Part shown: positions 1 to 6,596 of the stretch, piece after piece
Layout: each line of letters begins with the position of its first letter
How positions within the stretch are numbered: the stretch's first letter is position 1
Origin: Mailhella sp.
Lineage (GTDB): Bacteria; Desulfobacterota; Desulfovibrionia; Desulfovibrionales; Desulfovibrionaceae
NCBI GenBank assembly: GCA_020024815.1
Contig: JAHHTE010000037.1
Span: forward strand, 1 to 14,163
Length of the DNA: 14,163 bases
Reading direction: 5' to 3'
Position numbers and translations under genes: made by a program
Notes under the pieces: generated by a model
Seen by the model: only the letters and a program-made list of their open reading frames with translations
Told to the model about the DNA's origin: nothing
The model's database searches: none

Positions 1-876
1 GTTCTAAAGGATAAGGAACAGTGTTTTTATAAGAATTTTCTGAGAAAAAAGTATAAAGATACGTTGCAGCAGCATCTAAATCTGAATAGTTAAATGAAAA
101 ACTAGGTAAATTTTCTATTAATTTTGTTGCTTGTTGAAAGATTTTTTGTGCATTTTGATTTAATAAAATATAATGCGTAAGAATTTCTGATAAGCTTATT
201 TCTTTAGTTAGAGATAAAAGTTGTGCAGAGTTTTCTGTATTTCTTTCTAACATAATAATATGTGTGATTGTATTAGTAATTCCAAAAGAGGAGGAAATAT
301 ATTTAGGAGGGTAGAGATACTGATAAAATTCATCATTATTTCCACAATATAATGATGAAAAATTTTCAAGCAATATAGATTTTGGTAATGGTAGACGTAA
401 ACGTGGAGGAATTCCAAAACAATAAATTTTTCCTTGTGAAGTAATACCAATTAAATCATCACCAAGGTTTTTTGCACCATGAGCCATAAGAGTTGAGATT
501 AATGTACTTTTTCCTGATTTATTATTACCAAGAATAAGAATTGTGTTATTTTTTATTTGTATTGCTGTTGCATGTATACATAGAATATCAGAATGTTCTT
601 GGCAAAAAGCTAATACTAATTCAATGGAAAAATTACATAAAAGACTGCTTATAGTTGGTTCATAGCTTTCTTTATTATTCCAAAGAGTGTGAATTTTATA
701 TCCTTGTTGTTCATTTTCAATTCCTTGAATTAAAAATCCATTTTTGGGAATTATTAAAGGTATTTTCTTTTCTTGAAAGGACCAAAGATAAAAAAATACT
801 GTATTTCTTGAAAAAGTTTTGGACAATTTTCAAAAAATACAGGTTTTGATAATTCATTAAAATAAATACAGTTCAT
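1..876 (-). CDS. HprK-related P-loop kinase, 3' end outside window, apparent -1 frameshift
   Basis: No uninterrupted reading frame covers this gene. From the ATG at 876-874, nine bases after the stop of the upstream small gene, one frame begins MNCIYFNELSKPVFFENC and stops within about 40 codons. The frame one base back continues open from about position 829 to the window edge. Joined at the seven-T run (796-790 read on this strand), the product runs on through IQYFFYLWSFQEKKIPLII. It contains a Walker A loop GNNKSGKST preceded by CIHATA, a GAKNLGDDLIGI block (acidic DD after a glycine, as in HprK) and GIPPRLRLPLP. This order (HA..., P-loop, G...DD, G-P-R) is that of HPr serine kinase/phosphorylase relatives. 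The true substrate is unknown; genuine HprK has a different C-terminal half. The only alternative start in the open frame is a TTG at 826-824 without a ribosome site. No clear Shine-Dalgarno precedes ATG 876, so coupling to the upstream gene is likely. The family call is fairly firm; the intactness of the gene is uncertain. Confidence 0.72.
790..796 (-). other. T7 slippery heptamer / homopolymer tract at the frame junction of the HprK-like gene
   Basis: On the coding (minus) strand the codons are CAG TAT TTT TTT ATC in the frame of ATG 876. The last base of TAT plus two TTT codons form T TTT TTT, the X-XXY-YYZ pattern of -1 ribosomal frameshifting, in the correct phase. A -1 slip gives TTT TTT TAT CTT TGG and enters the long open frame that carries the Walker A motif. 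One additional T would also restore a single frame. I see no convincing strong hairpin just downstream, so a sequencing error, a real inactivating indel or a phase-variable tract are all open alternatives to programmed recoding. Confidence 0.6.
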
Positions 877-885
877 GAAAATAAT

Positions 886-1215
886 TTAAGAAGATATTTT
901 TACAGAAATTTTTGAAGGTAATGATAATCTGATACGTGAGGGATGACTATATATTGAAAATTGAAGACGATAACGAGAAGGTCTGCTATAATAACGGTGA
1001 TTATGATGATGATAACGATAAGAAGGACCACTATGTCTTGAATAATGCCGACGTCGATGGGAACTTTTAGAAGAATAACTTCCAGCTTGTGCTTCATTAA
1101 GAGTAAGGATAGTAGGAGTAGTGTAGGCAATTCCTGCCATAACCATACTTGCTAAAAATTTACGACGTTGTTCGCGAAATTTTTCTTTAGTGATACTTGT
1201 ATTTTTAGTATTCAT
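886..1215 (-). CDS. Small exported protein with twin-arginine-like signal and His/Arg/Tyr-rich mature region
   Basis: A 109-residue protein of no named family that I recognise. Residues 15-44 look like an export signal: EQRRKFLA with a paired arginine (R17-R18), a moderately hydrophobic stretch with AYTTPTILTL, and an AQA-G site suggesting cleavage after A44. Arginine pair plus F-L resembles the Tat consensus, but the usual S/T before RR is Q. The mature part (45-109) is dominated by His, Arg, Ser and Tyr, with runs such as HRRRHYSRH and RYHHHNHRYY, and then a more hydrophobic tail from about residue 83. It has no cysteine. The start is supported by GGAG six bases upstream of the ATG and by a consensus promoter. 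The HprK-like gene begins nine bases after its stop, so the two are co-transcribed and perhaps functionally linked. Metal binding or being a modified peptide are possibilities only. Confidence 0.8.
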   Translation of the reverse strand: MNTKNTSITKEKFREQRRKFLASMVMAGIAYTTPTILTLNEAQAGSYSSKSSHRRRHYSRHSGPSYRYHHHNHRYYSRPSRYRLQFSIYSHPSRIRLSLPSKISVKISS

Positions 1216-1248
1216 AATTTTCTCCGTAACTGATGTACGTTGTATATT

Positions 1249-1277
1249 TTTATAATATAGAGAATATATCAGGTCAA
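1249..1277 (-). promoter_or_regulatory. Sigma70-type promoter for the small exported protein and HprK-like gene
   Basis: Reading the minus strand, TTGACC (1277-1272) is followed by exactly 17 bases and TATAAA (1254-1249). The expected transcription start lies near 1242, giving a leader of about 27 bases that includes the GGAG ribosome site. No other -35/-10 pair of this quality lies upstream of the gene. Confidence 0.72.
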
Positions 1278-1340
1278 GCTTTATAAGTTTAGAGTAATTT
1301 TTAGAAATAGTATTATTTAATTAGGTTGAATTTATATGAA

Positions 1341-1369
1341 TTGACTTATTGTTCTGTATGATTTAGAAA
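1341..1369 (+). promoter_or_regulatory. Possible promoter for the 199-residue anchored protein
   Basis: TTGACT (1341-1346), a 17-base spacer and TAGAAA (1364-1369) precede the ATG at 1415. The -10 match is only moderate and the region is so AT-rich that chance matches are common. The transcription start would fall near 1376. Confidence 0.4.
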
Positions 1370-1414
1370 AGCAGAGATATTGATAACATAAGTTTGTAAA
1401 AGGAATTGTAGGAT

Positions 1415-2014
1415 ATGCCGTTATTAGTTAAAGTTTTTTTAGTTCTCTGTGTATTGCTTTTAGCTGGTGGTGCAGCTGTTTTTTATTTTATAAATAAGAG
1501 TAAAAAACCACAACAATCTAAAGAAAATATTAATTTTTGCACTATTACACAAAGCGTTTTAAACCATGTGGAAGAATGGTCTGGAGAAGTAAGAAATTTA
1601 CCAGCGTCAAAGCAAATTTTAACTGTTGAAGATAAACAAATTCCACAAACTACTAAAGTAGTTGCTTTGTGTATTGATGTTTCAAGTTTAGATCCTGAAT
1701 TAGATCCTCTTGAATTAGCACAAGTTGTTTGTGAAGATTTAGGCTATCAAACAAAAGAATTATCAGAAACTCATGTAAGAGAATTTGTTCATTTAGATAT
1801 GCGAATTGTTGTTATTTTTATTATGGCATATTCTGAAGATTATATTCTTAAACAAGTTAGAGGTGCAGATTTGTTTAATAAAGTTTATTCAAATATTGCT
1901 GTGTTATATCCAAAACCAAAAGTATTAGGTAAAACAGTTGTTCCTTATGATATTATTTTTAATCGTATTAAAGGTGTAACAACTACACGTGATATACGTC
2001 CTCCAAAACAATAA
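1415..2014 (+). CDS. Membrane-anchored protein of unknown function (199 aa)
   Basis: I do not recognise this family. Residues 5-27 (VKVFLVLCVLLLAGGAAVFYFI) form one strongly hydrophobic segment followed by a basic NKSKK stretch. No clear signal-peptidase site or lipobox is seen, so it is most likely an N-terminal signal anchor; with basic residues on both sides the orientation is unclear. The remaining 170 residues read as a compact soluble domain with alternating strand-like segments (TTKVVALCIDVSS, DMRIVVIFIMAYS, IAVLYPKPK) and helices rich in acidic residues. The ATG has AGGA about ten bases upstream. It is a single-gene unit by layout: its promoter-side neighbour is divergent, its downstream neighbour is convergent, and a hairpin terminator follows 18 bases after the stop. 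A real gene is likely; the function is open. Confidence 0.8.
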   Translation: MPLLVKVFLVLCVLLLAGGAAVFYFINKSKKPQQSKENINFCTITQSVLNHVEEWSGEVRNLPASKQILTVEDKQIPQTTKVVALCIDVSSLDPELDPLELAQVVCEDLGYQTKELSETHVREFVHLDMRIVVIFIMAYSEDYILKQVRGADLFNKVYSNIAVLYPKPKVLGKTVVPYDIIFNRIKGVTTTRDIRPPKQ

Positions 2015-2032
2015 ATTTTATATTTGTTTGAT

Positions 2033-2074
2033 AAAAAAACGTTATTCAAGAATTTCAAGAATAACGTTTTTTTT
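2033..2074. terminator. Bidirectional intrinsic terminator between convergent genes
   Basis: Left arm AAAAAAACGTTATTC (2033-2047) and right arm GAATAACGTTTTTTT (2059-2073) are perfect complements around an 11-base loop. T8 lies on the right and A7 on the left, so each strand sees a stem followed by a U tract. It can stop both the 199-residue gene (plus) and pgeF (minus). Confidence 0.9.
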
Positions 2075-2116
2075 ATGAATTTTGACTGAATATCTTATTA
2101 TTACAAGAGAATATAA

Positions 2117-2851
2117 TTATTCTTCAAACCAAATTATACTTGCTTGTCTTCCTGTATTATTGTTTTCTCTATGAGAAAAATAGGAATGGTGTAATGTTTT
2201 TGTACAAAGGTCTAGGCCATAAATATTTTGATATAAAAGACCTGCCTTGTGAAGTTGAAATTTTGTAAGTTCCCAAAGGTTAAGGGTTTTCTCTTTTTCA
2301 TTATACCATGTGGTGTATTCATTTCCCCATTCAGAAGAAAAATTAATAAATTCCGATTCATTTGGACCTAAACTTGGACCACGAACAGCATATAAATCTT
2401 TTGCCATAATTTGATACATTGCACAAAATTCATCTATGGCTTTTTGAATAAAATTAATTTTGTTCCCACGCCAACCAACATGCAGAGCCATGATATGTTG
2501 TCCTGTTTTGTGTGTTATTAAAATAGGTTGACAATCAGCTGTTTTAATAAGTAGTGCTGTTTTTCTTTTTTTTGTAGCAATTCCATCAGCCTCTATACTA
2601 GCTATTTCTGAATATTGTATTGGGTCAATATCAAAAACTAATTTATCAGAATGAATTTGTGATATTTCACAAATTGGCATGGCAAGTTTTTCATATAAAA
2701 ATTTTCTATTTTGAAGAATAAGAGTATTATCTTCTCCTCTATTAAAAGTAATACTTCCAAGAGTTGATGAATTAATATTATTTTTACCATGAAAAAGACA
2801 GTGAACAGAATGTATTCCACTAAATTGAAAATGAATAAAATTAGTTAACAT
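2117..2851 (-). CDS. pgeF: Laccase-domain peptidoglycan editing factor PgeF (YfiH family)
   Basis: The protein has the conserved motifs of the YfiH/DUF152 family in order: QIHSD (H67), TADCQPIL (C107), ALHVGWRG (H124), RGPSLGP (about 157-162) and the C-terminal SHRENNNTGRQAS. H67, C107 and H124 are the residues that form the zinc/copper site in family members. The length of 244 residues is normal. E. coli YfiH (PgeF) is known to remove wrongly incorporated L-serine from UDP-MurNAc precursors, and other members show purine nucleoside phosphorylase/deaminase or weak oxidase activity. Editing of cell-wall precursors in the cytoplasm is the best guess. The ATG has TAGGA eight bases upstream. It is divergent from argS and monocistronic within this window. 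The family is very firm, the exact activity less so. Confidence 0.93.
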   Translation of the reverse strand: MLTNFIHFQFSGIHSVHCLFHGKNNINSSTLGSITFNRGEDNTLILQNRKFLYEKLAMPICEISQIHSDKLVFDIDPIQYSEIASIEADGIATKKRKTALLIKTADCQPILITHKTGQHIMALHVGWRGNKINFIQKAIDEFCAMYQIMAKDLYAVRGPSLGPNESEFINFSSEWGNEYTTWYNEKEKTLNLWELTKFQLHKAGLLYQNIYGLDLCTKTLHHSYFSHRENNNTGRQASIIWFEE

Positions 2852-2890
2852 AATATATTCCTAACAGATTACTAATGTTCTTATGTAAAA

Positions 2891-2919
2891 ATGTAACAAA
2901 ATTTCATTTGCTAAATCAA
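2891..2919 (-). promoter_or_regulatory. Possible pgeF promoter
   Basis: On the minus strand TTGATT (2919-2914), 17 bases, then TTACAT (2896-2891). It overlaps the -35 end of the argS promoter on the opposite strand, so the two promoters may compete. The -10 match is moderate. Confidence 0.35.
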
Positions 2920-2936
2920 AGAATTTTATATATTAT
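2908..2936 (+). promoter_or_regulatory. Promoter of the argS-SPOR-birA-pyc-ppsA operon
   Basis: TTGCTA (2908-2913), a 17-base spacer and TATTAT (2931-2936). The expected start near 2943 gives a leader of about 42 bases ending in GAAAGGTG before the argS ATG. No T-box or other long leader structure fits in this short leader. Confidence 0.55.
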
Positions 2937-2984
2937 TACTCATTCTTAAATTTTATTCAATTAGTAAAAGAAAGGTGTTTTTTT

Positions 2985-4631
2985 ATGCGTGATATAGAAG
3001 TTTTGAAAAAAACTTTAGAAGATATTCTAAAAGCAAAGTCTTGGGAATGGCCTGAAAAAGCTGTTATAGAATTACCAAAAGATGCTAAACATGGTGATTT
3101 AGCTACTAATATAGCAATGACTCTTGCAAAAACTTGTCAAAAAGCACCTCGTGCTGTTGCAGAAGAAATTTGTCTTGAATTGAAAAATAATGCTCTTATT
3201 GAAAAAGCAGAAATAGCAGGACCTGGTTTTATTAATGTAACTTTTAAAGCAGGTTTTTGGCATGAACAAATTCTTCGTATGGAAAGTATGCAAGAAAAAT
3301 TTGGTTCATTAGAATATGGAAAAGGTCGTAAAGTTAATGTGGAATATGTATCTGCAAACCCAACAGGGCCATTGCATATTGGGCATGGGCGTGGGGCTGC
3401 AGTTGGTGATACAATGACTAGAATTTTACGATTTGCAGGTTATGATGTAAGTACAGAATATTATATAAATGACGCTGGTCGTCAAATGCGTTTACTTGGT
3501 CTTTCCACTTGGCTTAGAGTTCAAGATTTATGTAAAATGAATGTTACATATCCTGAAGATTATTATAAGGGTGAATATATCATTGATATTGCTAAAGAAC
3601 TTTTAGAAAAAGATCCTGAACTTCCAACTCGTGAAGATGCTGAATATCGTTGTTTTCAATATGCAATGCAAAGTATTTTAGACGGTATTAAAAAGGATCT
3701 TGAAGATTTTAGAGTAGAACATCAAACATGGTTTTCTGAAGCAAGTCTTGTTGAAGCTGGAGAAGTAGAAAAAACTCTTAATAACTTAAAAGAAACAGGA
3801 AAAGCATTTGAACAAGACGGTGCTTTGTGGTTTAGAACAACTGAATATGGCGATGATAAAGACCGTGTATTAAGAAAAAGTGATGGCTTACTTACCTATT
3901 TTTCTTCTGATATTGCTTATCATGCAAATAAAATTGCTCGTGGTTTTGATGAAATGATTGATGTTTGGGGAGCAGACCATCATGGATATATTCCTCGTAT
4001 GTCAGCAGCTATTGAAGTATTAGGTAAAAATCCTAAAACTGATTTTTCTGTTATTCTTATTCAACTTGTTAATTTACTTCGTGGTGGTAAACCTGTTGCA
4101 ATGTCAACTCGTTCTGGTGAGTTTGATACATTACGCCAAGTTATTGATGAAGTTGGTGTAGATGCAGCACGTTTTATGTTTTTATCTCGTAAAAGTGATC
4201 AACCACTTGATTTTGATTTAGAATTAGTAAAACAACGTAATCTTGAAAACCCTGTTTATTATGTGCAATATGCTCATGCACGTATAAAAACATTACTTCG
4301 CCGTGCAGAAGAAAATGGACATAAACTTGATGAAACCTCTTCTTTAGAAATGTTAGCAGATTTAAAAGAAGGATCAGATATTGCTCTTGTACGTACTGCA
4401 TTGCATTTTGAAGAAGCTGTACTTGATGCAGCTAAAAATAAAGCTGTGCATATAATTAGTTTTTATCTTATGGATTTAGCAGGTAAATTTCATAGTTATT
4501 ATGCTAATACTCCAGTTCTTAGTGGTGATGAAAAGGCAATAAAAGCACGTTTAATTCTTTTGCGTGTTGTTGGAACAGTTTTAAAAAATGGTTTAAATTT
4601 ATTAGGTGTTTCTGCACCAGAAAGTATGTAA
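2985..4631 (+). CDS. argS: Arginyl-tRNA synthetase
   Basis: A class Ia aminoacyl-tRNA synthetase that charges tRNA-Arg with arginine in the cytoplasm. The N-terminal domain carries the typical GDLATNIAMTLAK segment. The catalytic core has EYVSANPTGPLHIGHGRG with the HIGH signature at H131-H134, then a STEYYINDAGRQ block. Near residue 373 is AMSTRSGEF, the ArgRS counterpart of the KMSKS loop, followed by EVGVDAARFMFL. The C-terminal DALR-type anticodon-binding domain begins near YYVQYAHARIKTLLRRAEE and ends NGLNLLGVSAPESM. The length of 548 residues is close to the usual 550-580 and no key motif is missing. The ATG at 2985 has GAAAGGTG upstream at good spacing and is in line with the family N-terminus. 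It is the first gene of a probable five-gene operon; the next start lies 12 bases after its stop. Confidence 0.97.
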   Translation: MRDIEVLKKTLEDILKAKSWEWPEKAVIELPKDAKHGDLATNIAMTLAKTCQKAPRAVAEEICLELKNNALIEKAEIAGPGFINVTFKAGFWHEQILRMESMQEKFGSLEYGKGRKVNVEYVSANPTGPLHIGHGRGAAVGDTMTRILRFAGYDVSTEYYINDAGRQMRLLGLSTWLRVQDLCKMNVTYPEDYYKGEYIIDIAKELLEKDPELPTREDAEYRCFQYAMQSILDGIKKDLEDFRVEHQTWFSEASLVEAGEVEKTLNNLKETGKAFEQDGALWFRTTEYGDDKDRVLRKSDGLLTYFSSDIAYHANKIARGFDEMIDVWGADHHGYIPRMSAAIEVLGKNPKTDFSVILIQLVNLLRGGKPVAMSTRSGEFDTLRQVIDEVGVDAARFMFLSRKSDQPLDFDLELVKQRNLENPVYYVQYAHARIKTLLRRAEENGHKLDETSSLEMLADLKEGSDIALVRTALHFEEAVLDAAKNKAVHIISFYLMDLAGKFHSYYANTPVLSGDEKAIKARLILLRVVGTVLKNGLNLLGVSAPESM

Positions 4632-4643
4632 AGGTATTTTATT

Positions 4644-5555
4644 GTGGCAAGACCTAATTATAGAAATACTGATAAAACAGCTAAAAATGGTCTTTTTGGT
4701 GGTAGTATAAAAAATTTGTTTGGTACAAAAACTAAAGAAAACGAGGAAAAACAAGAAGAAGATAGAGAATCAATACAACATCAATATGAAGATATGGAGG
4801 AAGGTTTTATAAAAACAAAACCAAGAGAATATTTTACTCCTCCTTTTGATAATTATTCAACTACTGAAAATAATTATCAATCATCTTCTATACATAATTT
4901 TTCTTCTGTTCAAGAAGAAAAAAAAGATGAAGATATTGAAACAAAAAAAGGAATTGTTTTAAGTGGTTCTGCTCTTTTTACAGCAATGATAACTATTGTT
5001 ATTTTAATAGGATTTGCATTTTTATTTGGGTTAATCATTGGTAAAGGTTCAACTCCACAAATAGCAAAAGTTAAACCAGCAAAATTAGAACCAAAGGTTA
5101 AAGAAGAAGAAAAAATTGTAGAAGTACTAGCAAAAGAAAAACTACAATTTATGACTGAATTAAAAAAAGAACCAGATAGAAGAACAGCTGAACAAATATT
5201 AGCTGATGAAGCTGCTGAAAAGAAAGCAAAAGCAGAAAGAATTGCAAGAGAAAATAAAGCGAAAGCTGAACAAAAAAAATCTCAAGAGCAAGAAGTAAAT
5301 GCGAATAAAAAATATGATTATGATATTCGTGTAGCTGCTTTTAGAAATGAAGATCAAGCAGATAAATTACGTATAAAACTTGAAACTGATGGTTTTAGAA
5401 CAAGACGTAATGTAAAAGCTGATGATAAAGGAAATTGGTATTATATTCATGTTCTTTTAATTGGAACTGAAGAAAGGCTTCGTGAATCTCGTGAACGTTT
5501 TAAAAAATTCGGGATAAGCGATACTATAATTGAAAGTAAAACAGAATTAAAATAA
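4644..5555 (+). CDS. Single-pass membrane protein with C-terminal SPOR domain
   Basis: The 303-residue protein has a charged, low-complexity cytoplasmic N-terminus (1-102), one transmembrane helix at about 107-132 (ALFTAMITIVILIGFAFLFGLI), a Lys/Glu/Ala-rich probable coiled coil (about 150-222), and a SPOR domain from about residue 224 (YDYDIRVAAFRNEDQADKL ... WYYIHVLLIGTEERLRESRERFKKFGISDTII). SPOR domains bind glycan strands stripped of stem peptides and target proteins to the division septum, so a periplasmic septal role is likely (FtsN-like layout, but not evidently FtsN). The start is GTG at 4644 with AAGG about nine bases upstream; no ATG lies nearby in this frame. It sits between argS and birA with short gaps on both sides, which argues for shared transcription rather than shared function. 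Confidence 0.88.
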   Translation: MARPNYRNTDKTAKNGLFGGSIKNLFGTKTKENEEKQEEDRESIQHQYEDMEEGFIKTKPREYFTPPFDNYSTTENNYQSSSIHNFSSVQEEKKDEDIETKKGIVLSGSALFTAMITIVILIGFAFLFGLIIGKGSTPQIAKVKPAKLEPKVKEEEKIVEVLAKEKLQFMTELKKEPDRRTAEQILADEAAEKKAKAERIARENKAKAEQKKSQEQEVNANKKYDYDIRVAAFRNEDQADKLRIKLETDGFRTRRNVKADDKGNWYYIHVLLIGTEERLRESRERFKKFGISDTIIESKTELK

Positions 5556-5561
5556 TGCGTT

Positions 5562-6587
5562 ATGAGTAATACGCCACAAAATATGAAAGCATTGTGTTTT
5601 TTTGATTATGAATTTTCAAAAAAGCATAATGCTTTTTTTTCATTATTAGACACAAAACATGTTGATTTTGGTGAATTTGAAAAAAACTTTTCCATAGAAT
5701 TACCTAAAGAATTTTCTTCCATATTTGTTTATGAAACATTAACAAGTACCCTTGATAAAGCACATTATTTAGTGGAACAAAAAGTTTTTTCTCCTTTTTC
5801 TTCTGTGATTTGCCATAAACAAACAGCAGGGAGAGGACAATTACGGCGTAAATGGGAATCTTTAACGGAAAATTTGTATGTTGCTGTTGCATTGCCTAAT
5901 TCTTATCCTTTTAATACCGAAGCAGCAGCTCCAGCATTTGGGGCAATAGTTGTTCAAGCATTAGATAATTTAGGATTAAAAGTTTCTTTAAAATGGCCTA
6001 ATGATTTAGTGCAAAGTAAAGATGATTCGTATCAAAAAGTTGGTGGTATTTTGCTTGAAGAAAGAAATGATGTACTCATTGCAGGAATGGGGATAAATCT
6101 TTTTTCTGCTCCAAGTGATATGGAATTAAGAGAAGATTTTTTTATTTCAGCAGGGCAATTAGCTAATTTTAATGAAAAAAATATGATTAATCTATTTAAT
6201 CAAGTAGCTTATAATATATTTTTAGATGATAAAAATAATTCTCAAAATAATATAAATAATATTGATATTTTGTGTAATGAAAACAATAGGTTTATTACAA
6301 TTTTAGGTTTTTGGTTGGCTCTTGTGAAAGAAATAAAATTGTGTTATGAAATTCGTATAAAATCAAAAGACCCATTAGTATGGTTGTCAATCTGTAAAAA
6401 GTATCTTGCTTTTTTAGGTGATAACGTATTGATTAAGCAAGCTTTAACCAAAAATAATTTTCAAAATGAAGATTGCTGTGAAAATATTTATGGGCAAATT
6501 GTGAGTATAGGAGAGGAAGGACAATTAGTTCTTTCTTCTGAAAGTGGTTTAATCGAGATTATTGGTGGTTCAATAACAAAGGGATAA
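5562..6587 (+). CDS. birA: Biotin--protein ligase (BirA catalytic domain, no DNA-binding domain)
   Basis: It activates biotin to biotinyl-AMP and attaches it to a carrier lysine, here most likely K1161 of the pyruvate carboxylase encoded nine bases downstream. The catalytic core shows TSTLDKA, the biotinyl-AMP loop TAGRGQLRRKW (G90-R91-G92), KWPNDL (K144-D148) and KVGGILLEE (from K159), followed by AGMGINL. The C-terminus (about 297-341, GQIVSIGEEGQLVLSS) fits the small SH3-like BPL_C domain. An Asn-rich stretch (about 225-245) looks like a lineage-specific insertion. The first 50 residues do not look like the winged-helix domain of E. coli BirA, so it is probably a ligase without repressor function. 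No Shine-Dalgarno precedes the ATG, which lies six bases after the SPOR gene stop, so it probably depends on translational coupling. An alternative in-frame ATG at 5583 also lacks a ribosome site. Confidence 0.93.
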   Translation: MSNTPQNMKALCFFDYEFSKKHNAFFSLLDTKHVDFGEFEKNFSIELPKEFSSIFVYETLTSTLDKAHYLVEQKVFSPFSSVICHKQTAGRGQLRRKWESLTENLYVAVALPNSYPFNTEAAAPAFGAIVVQALDNLGLKVSLKWPNDLVQSKDDSYQKVGGILLEERNDVLIAGMGINLFSAPSDMELREDFFISAGQLANFNEKNMINLFNQVAYNIFLDDKNNSQNNINNIDILCNENNRFITILGFWLALVKEIKLCYEIRIKSKDPLVWLSICKKYLAFLGDNVLIKQALTKNNFQNEDCCENIYGQIVSIGEEGQLVLSSESGLIEIIGGSITKG

Positions 6588-6596
6588 GGGTAGATT

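Noticed and set aside
780..826. TTG at 826-824 as the true start of the HprK-like gene, with no frameshift
   Set aside because: There is no ribosome site and the sequence after it (LSKTFSRNTVFF) is less protein-like than the ATG 876 frame, which starts right after the upstream stop. It is kept as an alternative, not preferred.
655..849. Plus-strand 64-codon open frame
   Set aside because: It lies antisense to the HprK-like gene, has no ribosome site and is low-complexity Phe/Leu/Lys sequence typical of chance frames in AT-rich DNA.
900..1130. Minus-strand 76-codon frame inside the small exported gene
   Set aside because: It is out of frame with the gene that has the promoter, ribosome site and signal peptide, and it reads as Leu/Ile runs produced by the repeated His/Arg/Tyr codons.
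2117..2851. Calling the YfiH-family protein a true multicopper laccase
   Set aside because: It has the single His-Cys-His site of the PgeF/YfiH family and none of the copper-binding motifs of multicopper oxidases.
4174..4401. Minus-strand open frames inside argS, pyc and ppsA
   Set aside because: They are shadows of strongly conserved plus-strand genes, with no ribosome sites and no recognisable protein features.
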